Shown: positions 1 to 5,396, counted from the stretch's first letter. The stretch is 6,768 nt of DNA from Vulcanimicrobiota bacterium (GCA_030043675.1 JASHXG010000172.1:1-6768), one strand, 5' to 3'. Program-made: numbers and translations. The notes: a model not told the origin generated them from the letters alone.

Positions 1-47
1 GCGACGACCGCGAGAATAGATGAAACGCGAAATAGTCTGCTTATCAC
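1..47 (-). CDS. 5' end of an exported protein gene (runs off left edge), possibly PstS or another Pho-regulated protein
   Basis: Only about 15 codons are visible. Read leftward from GTG at 47-45 they give MISRLFRVSSILAVV: two arginines close to the start followed by a run of small and hydrophobic residues, as in the first half of a Sec signal peptide. An AAGGAG Shine-Dalgarno sequence lies at 59-64, 11 nt before the GTG. An in-frame ATG at 74-72 would add nine residues (MLPKGDSCR), but it has no good ribosome-binding site and would put the signal peptide further inside, so I prefer GTG. The gene follows pstB on the same strand and has a Pho-box-like array about 260 bp upstream. A phosphate-binding PstS, a phosphatase or a porin would all fit. 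The identity is inference; no family-specific residue is in the window. Confidence 0.6.
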   Translation of the reverse strand, partial: MISRLFRVSSILAVV

Positions 48-58
48 CCTGCAGGAAT

Positions 59-64
59 CTCCTT
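59..64 (-). promoter_or_regulatory. Shine-Dalgarno AAGGAG for the left-edge gene
   Basis: Read leftward, AAGGAG precedes the palindrome CCTGCAGG (48-55) and then GTG at 47. It decides the start: the in-frame ATG at 74 lies upstream of this site and has nothing comparable of its own. Confidence 0.6.
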
Positions 65-66
65 TT

Positions 67-95
67 GGTAGCATCTAAAGTTGACTTAGATTACC
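67..95. repeat. 29-bp imperfect inverted repeat next to the ribosome-binding site
   Basis: On the + strand the arms are GGTA, then GC, then ATCTAAAGT, a 2-bp centre TG, ACTTAGAT and TACC. Apart from one extra A and the GC insertion in the left arm, the halves are reverse complements over 12 positions. It lies immediately upstream of the AAGGAG of the edge gene and overlaps a possible extended -10 (TGG TAATCT, 88-96, minus strand). A two-base centre suits a dimeric DNA-binding operator better than an RNA hairpin, although RNA could pair GGUA/UACC and AUCUA/UAGAU around a larger loop. Confidence 0.45.
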
Positions 96-117
96 ATTTT
101 CATGAGGGAACCGTCGA
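88..117 (-). promoter_or_regulatory. Weak candidate promoter for the left-edge gene
   Basis: Read leftward, TCGACG at 117-112 (4 of 6 to TTGACA) lies 18 bp before TAATCT at 93-88, which is preceded by TGG as in extended -10 promoters. TAATCT itself matches TATAAT at only 3 of 6 positions. Transcription would begin near 80, leaving a short leader with the ribosome-binding site. It would be an alternative to a start nearer the Pho-box array. Confidence 0.22.
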
Positions 118-293
118 TAGCTCGGTCACTTTGTCCCGGCGAGACTCGCCTGCCCACTGGTGTTGCCTTGTTTCCGCCAGTGCGATCGGCGTGCCGGGTC
201 CCAACCGTCGAAGCCCCTAATGACATTGGTAAGTGAGAGAGTAGGTGAGCGGCGCGACAATCTCCTTCGACTGATGAGGAAGGGGACCTGATT

Positions 294-338
294 AGTCTAG
301 CGGCCGCCCATTAAGTTCGTCTTAACAAGCGCTTAACC
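294..338. promoter_or_regulatory. Candidate Pho box: three TTAAG/TTAAC repeats at 11-bp spacing
   Basis: TTAAG at 311, TTAAC at 322 and TTAAC at 333 recur at exactly 11 bp, one helical turn. This is the arrangement known for PhoB/PhoP-family boxes: TTAACA repeats in Bacillus PhoP sites and CTTAACCT repeats in cyanobacterial Pho boxes. A PhoB/PhoP-type regulator is encoded at 2436-3176. The direction is ambiguous. Leftward, TAGACT (299-294) is a possible -10 ten bases after the array and would serve the exported gene at 47. Rightward, TACTAT (352-357) is equally good, but its transcript would run antisense into pstB. I favour leftward on biological grounds; the repeat orientation itself leans rightward. 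Confidence 0.6.
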
Positions 339-360
339 TGGACCGGTTGCTTACTATCCT

Positions 361-378
361 GAGCCGCCTGGGGGGCTC
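361..378 (-). terminator. Weak hairpin just after the pstB stop codon
   Basis: GAGCC at 361-365 pairs with GGCTC at 374-378 around an 8-nt GC-rich loop, six bases beyond the pstB stop (385-387). No T-run follows in the leftward direction, so it is not a clear intrinsic terminator. It may only protect the 3' end or be chance. Confidence 0.2.
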
Positions 379-384
379 GTCGCC

Positions 385-1176
385 TCAGCCGTAGCGGCCG
401 GAGATGTAGTCTTCGGTCCGCTTGTCCCTGGGCTTGGTAAAGATCGCGCCGGTCGTGTCGCTCTCCACCAGATCGCCCAGAAGGAAGAAAGCAGTATGAT
501 CGCTGATGCGGGCCGCTTGTTGCATCGAGTGGGTCACGATGATGACCGTGTACTCCTTCTTGAGCTCGACGATCAAATCTTCGATTTTGCTGGTCGCGAT
601 CGGGTCGAGCGCCGATGCCGGCTCGTCCATCAAGATCACCTCGGGGTCGACTGCCAGACAGCGCGCGATGCACAGGCGCTGCTGCTGTCCGCCCGAGAGC
701 GCCAGCGCCGAGCTATCGAGACGATCCTTGACTTCATCCCAGAGTGCAGCGTGATGCAGGCTACGCTCGCAGATTTCCGCCAACACGCTCCGATCGCGCT
801 CGCCGTGAATCCGCGGGCCGTAGACGACGTTGTCGAAGATCGACTTGGGAAACGGGTTGGGCCGCTGGAAGACCATTCCGATGCGGTAACGGATCGTCAC
901 CGGGTCCACGTCGGGCGCGTAGATGTCCGCGCCGTCGAGCGCGACCTTCCCCTCAACGCGCGCGGCGGGCGTGAGGTCGTGCATGCGGTTGAGCGCGCGC
1001 AGGAAGGTCGATTTTCCGCAGCCGGACGGTCCGATTAGCGCCATCACGCAGTTCGGCGGCACTTGCAACGTCGCGTTCTTGATCGCATGAAACGACCCGT
1101 AATAGACGTTGAGCCTTTCGACGTCAACCTTCGCTTGGGTTGAGACCGAAGGCGAGTCGGCGCTATCTGTAAGCAT
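385..1176 (-). CDS. pstB: Phosphate ABC transporter ATP-binding protein PstB
   Basis: PstB is the cytoplasmic ATPase that powers high-affinity phosphate import through PstA/PstC with the binding protein PstS; in many bacteria it also takes part in signalling to PhoR. The 263-residue protein is of normal length and shows the full ABC set: Walker A GPSGCGKST (49-57), Q-loop glutamine 104 in the PstB-typical FQRPNPFP, signature LSGGQQQR (160-167), Walker B ILMDEP (181-186, catalytic Glu185) and switch His216. The C-terminus YISGRYG is characteristic of PstB. The start is ATG at 1176; the ribosome-binding site is poor (GAAAG about 13 nt upstream). It follows the histidine kinase by 72 bp on the same strand. 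No pstC, pstA or phoU lies beside it, which is unusual because pstB normally ends a pstSCAB cluster. Direct repeats upstream (1221-1240) may be a regulator site. Confidence 0.96.
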   Translation of the reverse strand: MLTDSADSPSVSTQAKVDVERLNVYYGSFHAIKNATLQVPPNCVMALIGPSGCGKSTFLRALNRMHDLTPAARVEGKVALDGADIYAPDVDPVTIRYRIGMVFQRPNPFPKSIFDNVVYGPRIHGERDRSVLAEICERSLHHAALWDEVKDRLDSSALALSGGQQQRLCIARCLAVDPEVILMDEPASALDPIATSKIEDLIVELKKEYTVIIVTHSMQQAARISDHTAFFLLGDLVESDTTGAIFTKPRDKRTEDYISGRYG

Positions 1177-1220
1177 CCGCGCCGTTCTTTCGGTGCCGGC
1201 GGTGTGAGCCCCGTCCGCCG

Positions 1221-1245
1221 TTAAGGATCTTTAAGGACTTCAAGC
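1221..1245. promoter_or_regulatory. TTAAGGA direct repeats upstream of pstB, possible degenerate Pho site
   Basis: TTAAGGATCT (1221-1230) is followed directly by TTAAGGACTT (1231-1240) and then CAAG. Read leftward toward pstB this gives TTGAA, TTAAA and TTAAC at 9- and 10-bp steps. The core resembles the TTAAC repeats at 311-338, but the spacing is not the 11 bp expected of a Pho box. It lies in the 72-bp gap between the kinase gene and pstB, 44-71 bp upstream of the pstB start, and no clear -10 follows. Confidence 0.3.
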
Positions 1246-1248
1246 AGC

Positions 1249-2439
1249 CTAAGGCGCGTCGCGTTTGATCCGCATGATCGGAAGGCGAATCGTAAATGCG
1301 GTGCCGCGACCGAGCATCGACTCGGCTGAGATCGCTCCGCCGTGCGCGTCGACGATGCCTTTCACGATCGCGAGGCCCAACCCGGCTCCCCCGCTGCCGC
1401 GCGTTCGCGAGCGATCGACGACGTAGAAGCGCTCGAAAATATGCGGAAGGTCGCGATAAGGAATACCCTCGCCGGTATCGCGCACGCGTAGGACGGCATC
1501 ACTGCCGCGCGCGTCCAGCTCCACCTTGATCCGGCCCCCATCCGAAGTATGTCGCAGCGCGTTGTCGATCAGGTTGACGAAGACTTGCGCGAGCCGGTCC
1601 GGATCCGCCTCGACGCGCACCGGGCGCAGCGTTATCAGCTCGAGCGCGACGCCTTTGTTGGAGGCCTGTTGCTCGAACGAGGCGAGGATCGGCAGCGCGA
1701 CCTGTTCGAGATCCACATCACGCAGCGCGAGCTTGAGTTGTCCCGACTCCGCGCGCGCCTGCTCGAGCAACTGCCCAACGAGCTCGGTCAGTCGATCGAC
1801 TTGCGCGAGCGCTTGCGGAAGAAACAGGTCGCGCGCTTCCTCTTCGGGCGCCCCCAGCACGGTCTCGAGCATCAGCTTGATCGAGGAAAGCGGCGTACGC
1901 AGCTCGTGCGAAACGTTCGATAGAAAATCTTTGCGCGCGCGGTCGAGCCGCACCAGCGCCGTTTGGTCGTCGGCGAAGAGGACGACGCGCTGCGAGTCGC
2001 CACCGTCGTTGGTCAGTGGGTAGATGGAGACTCGGTAGGTGCGCTGCCCTTGCGCCCCAGACAGCATCAGCGGAGCGACGGAGGCCTCCCCGCGCAGCGC
2101 ATCGGCGATCCTTCCCTCGAGCTCGACGTTCGGGATCGCTTCGATGATGTGGACGTTGATCGCGCGCACGGGATCGAAGCCGAAGGTCGTTCCGGCGGCA
2201 GCGTTCGCGAATTCGACATGTCGCGTCCGGTCCACGAGAATGACGCCGATCGGAAGCGCGCGCACCAGGCGCGCGAACGCGCCGTCGAGCGGAGGCGCGG
2301 GCACCGGCGGCGCGGCCGGAGGCGCGGGATGTTCGGCAAGAGGCGGCGGCGCTCGGCGCGCCCACCAGGCCCACCCGATCGCTAGGCCGCATAGGAGCCC
2401 GCCGGCCGCAGCGGGCAGCGCCAACTCCAACCAGATCAA
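1249..2439 (-). CDS. phoR: PhoR/SenX3-type phosphate sensor histidine kinase
   Basis: This membrane histidine kinase probably phosphorylates the response regulator encoded just upstream and so controls the phosphate regulon. Of 396 residues, 5-27 form one hydrophobic segment, followed by a Pro/Ala-rich linker (31-50) and a PAS-like domain (about 55-160). The HisKA helix has the phospho-acceptor motif NVSHELRTPLSSIK (His178). The ATPase domain has an N box NLIDNALRH (289-297), G1 DTGEGIP (321-327), F box FERFYVVD (335-342) and G2 GGAGLGLAIVK (350-360). There is no periplasmic sensing domain, as in SenX3 and short PhoR proteins, which are thought to sense through the Pst complex and PhoU. The start is TTG at 2439, whose last two bases belong to the TGA stop of the regulator gene (4-nt TTGA overlap); it is placed just ahead of the membrane segment. 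The overlap implies translational coupling. The Pho assignment rests on pstB next door as well as the architecture. Confidence 0.9.
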   Translation of the reverse strand: MIWLELALPAAAGGLLCGLAIGWAWWARRAPPPLAEHPAPPAAPPVPAPPLDGAFARLVRALPIGVILVDRTRHVEFANAAAGTTFGFDPVRAINVHIIEAIPNVELEGRIADALRGEASVAPLMLSGAQGQRTYRVSIYPLTNDGGDSQRVVLFADDQTALVRLDRARKDFLSNVSHELRTPLSSIKLMLETVLGAPEEEARDLFLPQALAQVDRLTELVGQLLEQARAESGQLKLALRDVDLEQVALPILASFEQQASNKGVALELITLRPVRVEADPDRLAQVFVNLIDNALRHTSDGGRIKVELDARGSDAVLRVRDTGEGIPYRDLPHIFERFYVVDRSRTRGSGGAGLGLAIVKGIVDAHGGAISAESMLGRGTAFTIRLPIMRIKRDAP

Positions 2440-3176
2440 GCTTTGAACATGTAGCCCCGGCTTCGCACCGTAAGGATGTGGCGCGGCGTGCGGGCGTCTT
2501 CTTCGATCTTCTCGCGCAGCCAGCGGATATGCACGCTAACGGTCTGCTGCTCGCCCTCGAAATCGTACCCCCAAACCTTATCGAGCAGCGTCTGGCGCGT
2601 AACGACGCGGCCGTGGTTTTCCATGAGTACGCGCAGCAATCCGAACTCCTTGGGAGCGAGTGAGACGTCCTTGCCGCGCACGGTTAGCTGCTGTCGCGAC
2701 GGATCGAGCACGATCGCCCCCAGCGAAATCGCCTCGTCGTGCGCGGGATGAATCGAGTTCTGGCGGCGCAACCGCGCCTTCACGCGCGCGAGAAACTCGT
2801 GCAAAGCGAAGGGCTTGGTCACGTAGTCGTCGGCGCCGAGCTCGAGCGCCAGGACCTTGTCGATCTCCTGATCCTTAGCCGTCAGCATGATGATCGGGAC
2901 CGGACTGAACTTGCGGATCTCCTTACACGCCTCGACACCGTCGAGCACGGGCAGCATGATGTCCAGGACGATCAGATCCGGTTGCTCGCGCTGCGCCATC
3001 GCGATCGCGCTGCGCCCGTCACCCGCGGTTACGACCGCGTAGCCGCTGCGCTCCAAGTTGAAACGCAGCGTTTGCAGAATCGCGGATTCATCGTCGACGA
3101 CGAGAATTTTCCTATTGAAATCCGCGTTCTTTACAAAGGCTACCCGCGGGGCTTTAACCTCCGGCGTTCCGTTCAT
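2436..3176 (-). CDS. phoB: PhoB/PhoP (RegX3)-type response regulator
   Basis: An OmpR/PhoB-family transcription factor of 246 residues. The receiver domain (about 23-138) has the acidic pair Asp28/Asp29 in VVDDE, phospho-acceptor Asp72 in LDIMLP, Thr99 in MLTA and Lys121 in the YVTKPF motif. The C-terminal winged helix (about 150-246) contains the recognition-helix region with TVSVHIRWLREKIE and ends in VRSRGYMF, typical of PhoB/PhoP/RegX3. About 20 extra residues precede the receiver. The only in-frame start here is ATG at 3176: a stop lies three codons upstream and no start codon follows before the receiver. It overlaps the reductase gene by 23 bp and the kinase gene by 4 bp, so the three are probably co-transcribed. 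Its likely targets include the TTAAC array at 311-338. The names phoB, phoP and regX3 are used for this type in different phyla. Confidence 0.93.
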   Translation of the reverse strand: MNGTPEVKAPRVAFVKNADFNRKILVVDDESAILQTLRFNLERSGYAVVTAGDGRSAIAMAQREQPDLIVLDIMLPVLDGVEACKEIRKFSPVPIIMLTAKDQEIDKVLALELGADDYVTKPFALHEFLARVKARLRRQNSIHPAHDEAISLGAIVLDPSRQQLTVRGKDVSLAPKEFGLLRVLMENHGRVVTRQTLLDKVWGYDFEGEQQTVSVHIRWLREKIEEDARTPRHILTVRSRGYMFKA

Positions 3177-4035
3177 ACGATTTCACTATCGCGCTGTAAT
3201 CCAGCGCGCCGTCCCCGTTTGCGGAGCGAGCAGTGTAGAGTTGATATGCAAGGGCTGTAGCCGGCATCGCATAGTCCATCGTGCGCGCAGCGTCGAGCGC
3301 AGCTGCGATGTCCTTTCGCAGCAGATCCAACGCGAACCCTCCTTCGAACGTACCCGCCAGCCACGTTTTCGGTAACCACTCTCGAAGAAGGTAGTTCGAC
3401 GCGGTCGCCGTGGCAAGAACGGCGCGCACCGCCTCGATATCGGCGCCGGCGCGCTGTGCAAAAAGAAGCGCTTCCGAATTGGCGATCATCACATTTGCAA
3501 TGATGATTTGATTGACCAACTTGACCGTCTCGCCCATTCCAACCGGGCCGAGATGGTACGGCGTTCCCAGCGCGCGCAAGACCGGCTCGACTCGCGCGAA
3601 GTCCTTGGGCGCCGCGCCGACCATGATCGTGAGCGTTCCGTCGCGCGCTCGCGCGGGTCCTCCGCTCAGGGGCGCATCGACAAAATCCACGCCGCGTTCG
3701 GCCAAGCGAACGGCGAAACTACGCGATGCTACCGGCGAGATGGTTGATGAGTCGATCACGACCATGCCCGCCCGAGCGCCCGCTGCGACCCCGCGAGGCC
3801 CGAAGAGCGCTTCGTCCACTTGCGGCGCATCGGGCACGCAAGTGATGACGATATCGCTCGCGGCGGCGACTGCGGCTGGGTCGGCCGCTTCGACGACGCC
3901 GTCGCTCCGCAAGCGCTCGAGGGCTTCACGCTGCCGGTGCGCGGCCGCGGTAACGTCGAAACCTGCACGTCGCAGCGAACGAGCCATCGGCTCCCCCATT
4001 GCGCCCAGGCCTATGAATCCTACGCGATCGCTCAC
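3154..4035 (-). CDS. 3-hydroxyisobutyrate dehydrogenase / 2-hydroxy-3-oxopropionate reductase family protein
   Basis: A beta-hydroxyacid dehydrogenase that uses NAD(P) to interconvert a small beta-hydroxyacid and its semialdehyde or ketoacid. With GTG at 4035 as start (AAGGGG 7 nt upstream) it is 293 residues, the normal length, and begins directly with the Rossmann motif GFIGLGAMG (6-14). Further landmarks are the substrate-site motif DAPLSGG (120-126) and the catalytic lysine Lys172 in GMGETVKLVNQ. The all-alpha C-terminal domain has the expected KDIAAALD motif (241-248). Arg34 after the second beta strand may favour NADPH. The open frame continues upstream, with an ATG at 4110, but that would add about 25 non-family residues and overlap the divergent aldolase start. 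The substrate cannot be read from sequence: 3-hydroxyisobutyrate, tartronate semialdehyde, glyoxylate and succinic semialdehyde are all possible. Its 3' end overlaps the Pho regulator gene by 23 bp. Confidence 0.9.
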   Translation of the reverse strand: MSDRVGFIGLGAMGEPMARSLRRAGFDVTAAAHRQREALERLRSDGVVEAADPAAVAAASDIVITCVPDAPQVDEALFGPRGVAAGARAGMVVIDSSTISPVASRSFAVRLAERGVDFVDAPLSGGPARARDGTLTIMVGAAPKDFARVEPVLRALGTPYHLGPVGMGETVKLVNQIIIANVMIANSEALLFAQRAGADIEAVRAVLATATASNYLLREWLPKTWLAGTFEGGFALDLLRKDIAAALDAARTMDYAMPATALAYQLYTARSANGDGALDYSAIVKSYERNAGG

Positions 4036-4108
4036 GTGCGGCCCCTTGGGCGCCACGCGGGCGCTTTCCCGCCCGGATAGGGGCGCGACCTCCAATGCCG
4101 AAGCCGAC
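4036..4108. promoter_or_regulatory. Divergent intergenic region with inverted repeat (4058-4075)
   Basis: These 73 bp must serve both the reductase (leftward) and the aldolase (rightward). A perfect inverted repeat, CGGGCG at 4058-4063 and CGCCCG at 4070-4075 with a 6-bp centre, lies near the middle. I see no convincing -35/-10 pair in either direction; GC content is very high. The repeat could be an operator, or a chance product of base composition. Confidence 0.3.
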
Positions 4109-5047
4109 ATGGTGAGCACCGTAACGACCGTTACACCCGCCGTCGTCGTGCGTCCCACGTTCGATGACTTGAACCTCTCGACGGGCAAACGCACGCGCCT
4201 CCATAAGTTCATGTACGAACATGGTCCTGCCAACGGCACGCTCATGATGCTGCCGATCGATCAGGGCCTCGAGCATGGACCGGTGGACTTCTTCGACAAC
4301 CCAGCCGCCATTGATACCGACTGGATCTACCGCCTCGCGATCGCTGGCAACTTCTCGGGCATTGCCTTACAGATCGGCTTAGCCGAGAAGTATCAAAGGC
4401 AGTATGCGGGTCGCGTGCCGTTGCTCCTGAAAGTCAACGGAAAGACGAACATTCCGCCGGATGACGAAGCCTTCAGTCCGCTGACGTCGTCGGTCGAAGA
4501 TGCGATCCGCCTGGGTGCCGACGCAGTGGGTTACACGCTCTACGTCGGAAGTCCGTCGCAAGACGTCGACATCGCGCAATGCAATGAAGTGCGCCGCGAA
4601 TGCGGTCGCTACGGCATGCCGCTGGTCGTTTGGTCCTATCCGCGCGGCTCCGCCGTGAAGGCCAAAGGCGGGATCGACTCCCTCTACGCGGTCGACTACG
4701 CCGCCCGCGTCGCCTGCGAGATCGGCGCCGACATCATCAAGCTCAACGAGCCCGTCTGGAAACCTGACGACGCCGCCAAGCTGCCCAAGCCGTACGACAC
4801 CATGCCCTTCGACGACCTCGAGGGCTTGCGCAAAGTCGTGAAATCGGCGGGGCGCAGCCTCGTGCTCGTTTCGGGCGGAAGCAAGTTGGATGATGAAGAC
4901 ACGATCCATAAGGCAGACGTCGCGATGGCCGCGGGATGCGTCGGCCTCATCTTCGGCCGGAATATGTGGCAGCGGAAATGGGATGCGGCGCTCGCGATGG
5001 CCTCGCGCATGCACGACGTTATGAAAGGGTACGGTCAGGCTCAGTAG
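4109..5047 (+). CDS. fbaB: Class I fructose-bisphosphate aldolase, DhnA/FbaB type
   Basis: Cleaves fructose 1,6-bisphosphate to dihydroxyacetone phosphate and glyceraldehyde 3-phosphate (or the reverse) through a Schiff-base lysine in the cytosol. The 312-residue protein shows the DhnA-family landmarks in order: LPIDQGLEHGP (48-58, Asp51), WSYPRG (175-180, catalytic Tyr177), GADIIKLNEP (206-215, Lys211 the likely Schiff-base lysine), SGGSK (255-259, phosphate binding) and GLIFGRN (279-285). The DQG-EHGP form resembles E. coli FbaB. ATG at 4109 is chosen because family similarity begins only about 15-20 residues later. GTG at 4112 is an equally possible start, and no strong ribosome-binding site is visible. 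The frame is open far upstream, but that part is antisense to the reductase gene. Related DhnA enzymes make aromatic precursors in archaea, but the FbaB-like motifs favour the aldolase role. Confidence 0.94.
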   Translation: MVSTVTTVTPAVVVRPTFDDLNLSTGKRTRLHKFMYEHGPANGTLMMLPIDQGLEHGPVDFFDNPAAIDTDWIYRLAIAGNFSGIALQIGLAEKYQRQYAGRVPLLLKVNGKTNIPPDDEAFSPLTSSVEDAIRLGADAVGYTLYVGSPSQDVDIAQCNEVRRECGRYGMPLVVWSYPRGSAVKAKGGIDSLYAVDYAARVACEIGADIIKLNEPVWKPDDAAKLPKPYDTMPFDDLEGLRKVVKSAGRSLVLVSGGSKLDDEDTIHKADVAMAAGCVGLIFGRNMWQRKWDAALAMASRMHDVMKGYGQAQ

Positions 5048-5062
5048 CGCGCCTGCGCGGTC

Positions 5063-5335
5063 CTACGTCGTCGCTTTCTGCGTTGCGCAGTCGCTGCAGT
5101 ACCAGCTGACCGCTCCGCCGTGCTCCTGCGGGACCATCTGCTCGCGCGAACCGCGTCGACCGCAGCCGGCGCATGCGTAGGATGACTCGGCCGGTGAATG
5201 ATCTGCCGGCAAGGCCGTGCCGGACCCTTCATGGCGTTTCGCGACGTAGAACGCGAGATAGATCGCGCCTCCGATCACCCAAGGTGCCCACGCGAAAAAC
5301 ACGTTGAACGCGCCGGCGGAGAGTTGCGGTTCCAT
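5063..5335 (-). CDS. Small membrane protein with C-terminal Cys4 zinc ribbon, function unknown
   Basis: Ninety residues in two parts. Residues about 12-32 form one hydrophobic, aromatic-rich membrane segment followed by KRH, so by the positive-inside rule the C-terminal part should be cytoplasmic. After a short flexible linker (35-50), Cys55 and Cys58 (CAGC) and Cys80 and Cys83 (CSDC) make a CxxC-x21-CxxC zinc-ribbon pattern. I do not recognise a named family. ATG at 5335 has only a weak AAGAAG ahead of it, and the membrane segment begins soon after. It converges on the aldolase gene (15 bp between stops) and is divergent from pcm (61 bp between starts). Such anchored ribbons may bind nucleic acid or protein, or store zinc; nothing here decides which. 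That it is a real gene is supported by the ordered membrane-linker-Cys4 architecture. Confidence 0.75.
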   Translation of the reverse strand: MEPQLSAGAFNVFFAWAPWVIGGAIYLAFYVAKRHEGSGTALPADHSPAESSYACAGCGRRGSREQMVPQEHGGAVSWYCSDCATQKATT

Positions 5336-5396
5336 CGCGCTTCTTTTCCCGGCGCACTGGGAGCGCCCCTCGCAGGCGAAGGCGAAACCAGAACCG
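5336..5396. promoter_or_regulatory. Divergent spacer between the zinc-ribbon gene and pcm, with a small hairpin
   Basis: This 61-bp spacer must carry start signals for both genes. GGCGC (5351-5355) and GCGCC (5363-5367) can form a 5-bp stem with a 7-nt loop. No clear promoter hexamers or strong ribosome-binding site for pcm are visible; AAGGCG at about 5379-5384 is the best and lies 12 nt from the ATG. Confidence 0.2.

Larger units (their letters stand above)
48..384. other. Intergenic region between pstB and the left-edge gene
   Basis: This 337-bp stretch carries no convincing gene. Part of it (60-110) is clearly more AT-rich than the coding sequence around it. It holds, from right to left, a weak hairpin after pstB, a triple TTAAG/TTAAC array, two short hairpins at 138-182, a 9-bp direct repeat (AACCGTCGA at 109-117 and 203-211), and a 29-bp dyad beside the ribosome-binding site of the edge gene. 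The length and structure suggest a regulated promoter with a leader of up to about 235 nt for that gene. I do not recognise a known riboswitch class in it. Confidence 0.6.

Noticed and set aside
130..182. Resemblance to a GEMM-I cyclic di-GMP riboswitch
   Set aside because: Short matches to GGCAAACC and GGGACGCAAAG exist, but key bases are missing and the helices are not arranged as in that class. Kept only as a structured leader to be searched.
20..220. 66-codon + strand open frame in the left intergenic region
   Set aside because: It begins inside the leftward exported gene, crosses the dyad and hairpins, has no good ribosome-binding site and shows no recognisable composition or motif.
86..226. 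46-codon minus-strand frame (ATG at 226 to TAA at 88-86) in the leader
   Set aside because: No Shine-Dalgarno sequence, and it uses codons such as TTA, ACA and AGG that are uncommon in the neighbouring genes. It could at most be a leader peptide.
496..1038. 180-codon + strand open frame opposite pstB, downstream of the possible rightward promoter at 352-357
   Set aside because: It mirrors the codon pattern of pstB, has Arg/Asp-rich composition without a domain, and has no ribosome-binding site. A rightward transcript, if real, would more likely be an antisense RNA.
3512..4108. Long + strand open frame joined in frame to the aldolase, suggesting a 511-residue fusion protein
   Set aside because: This part is antisense to the well-conserved reductase gene, is low-complexity Ser/Arg/Ala sequence, and resembles no domain. 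The aldolase is complete from 4109.
4379..5014. 211-codon minus-strand open frame opposite the aldolase
   Set aside because: Shadow of a strongly supported gene, with no motifs and no start signal.
5048..5062. Possible bidirectional terminator between the aldolase and the zinc-ribbon gene
   Set aside because: Only a 4-bp CGCG/CGCG stem with no T-run on either strand.
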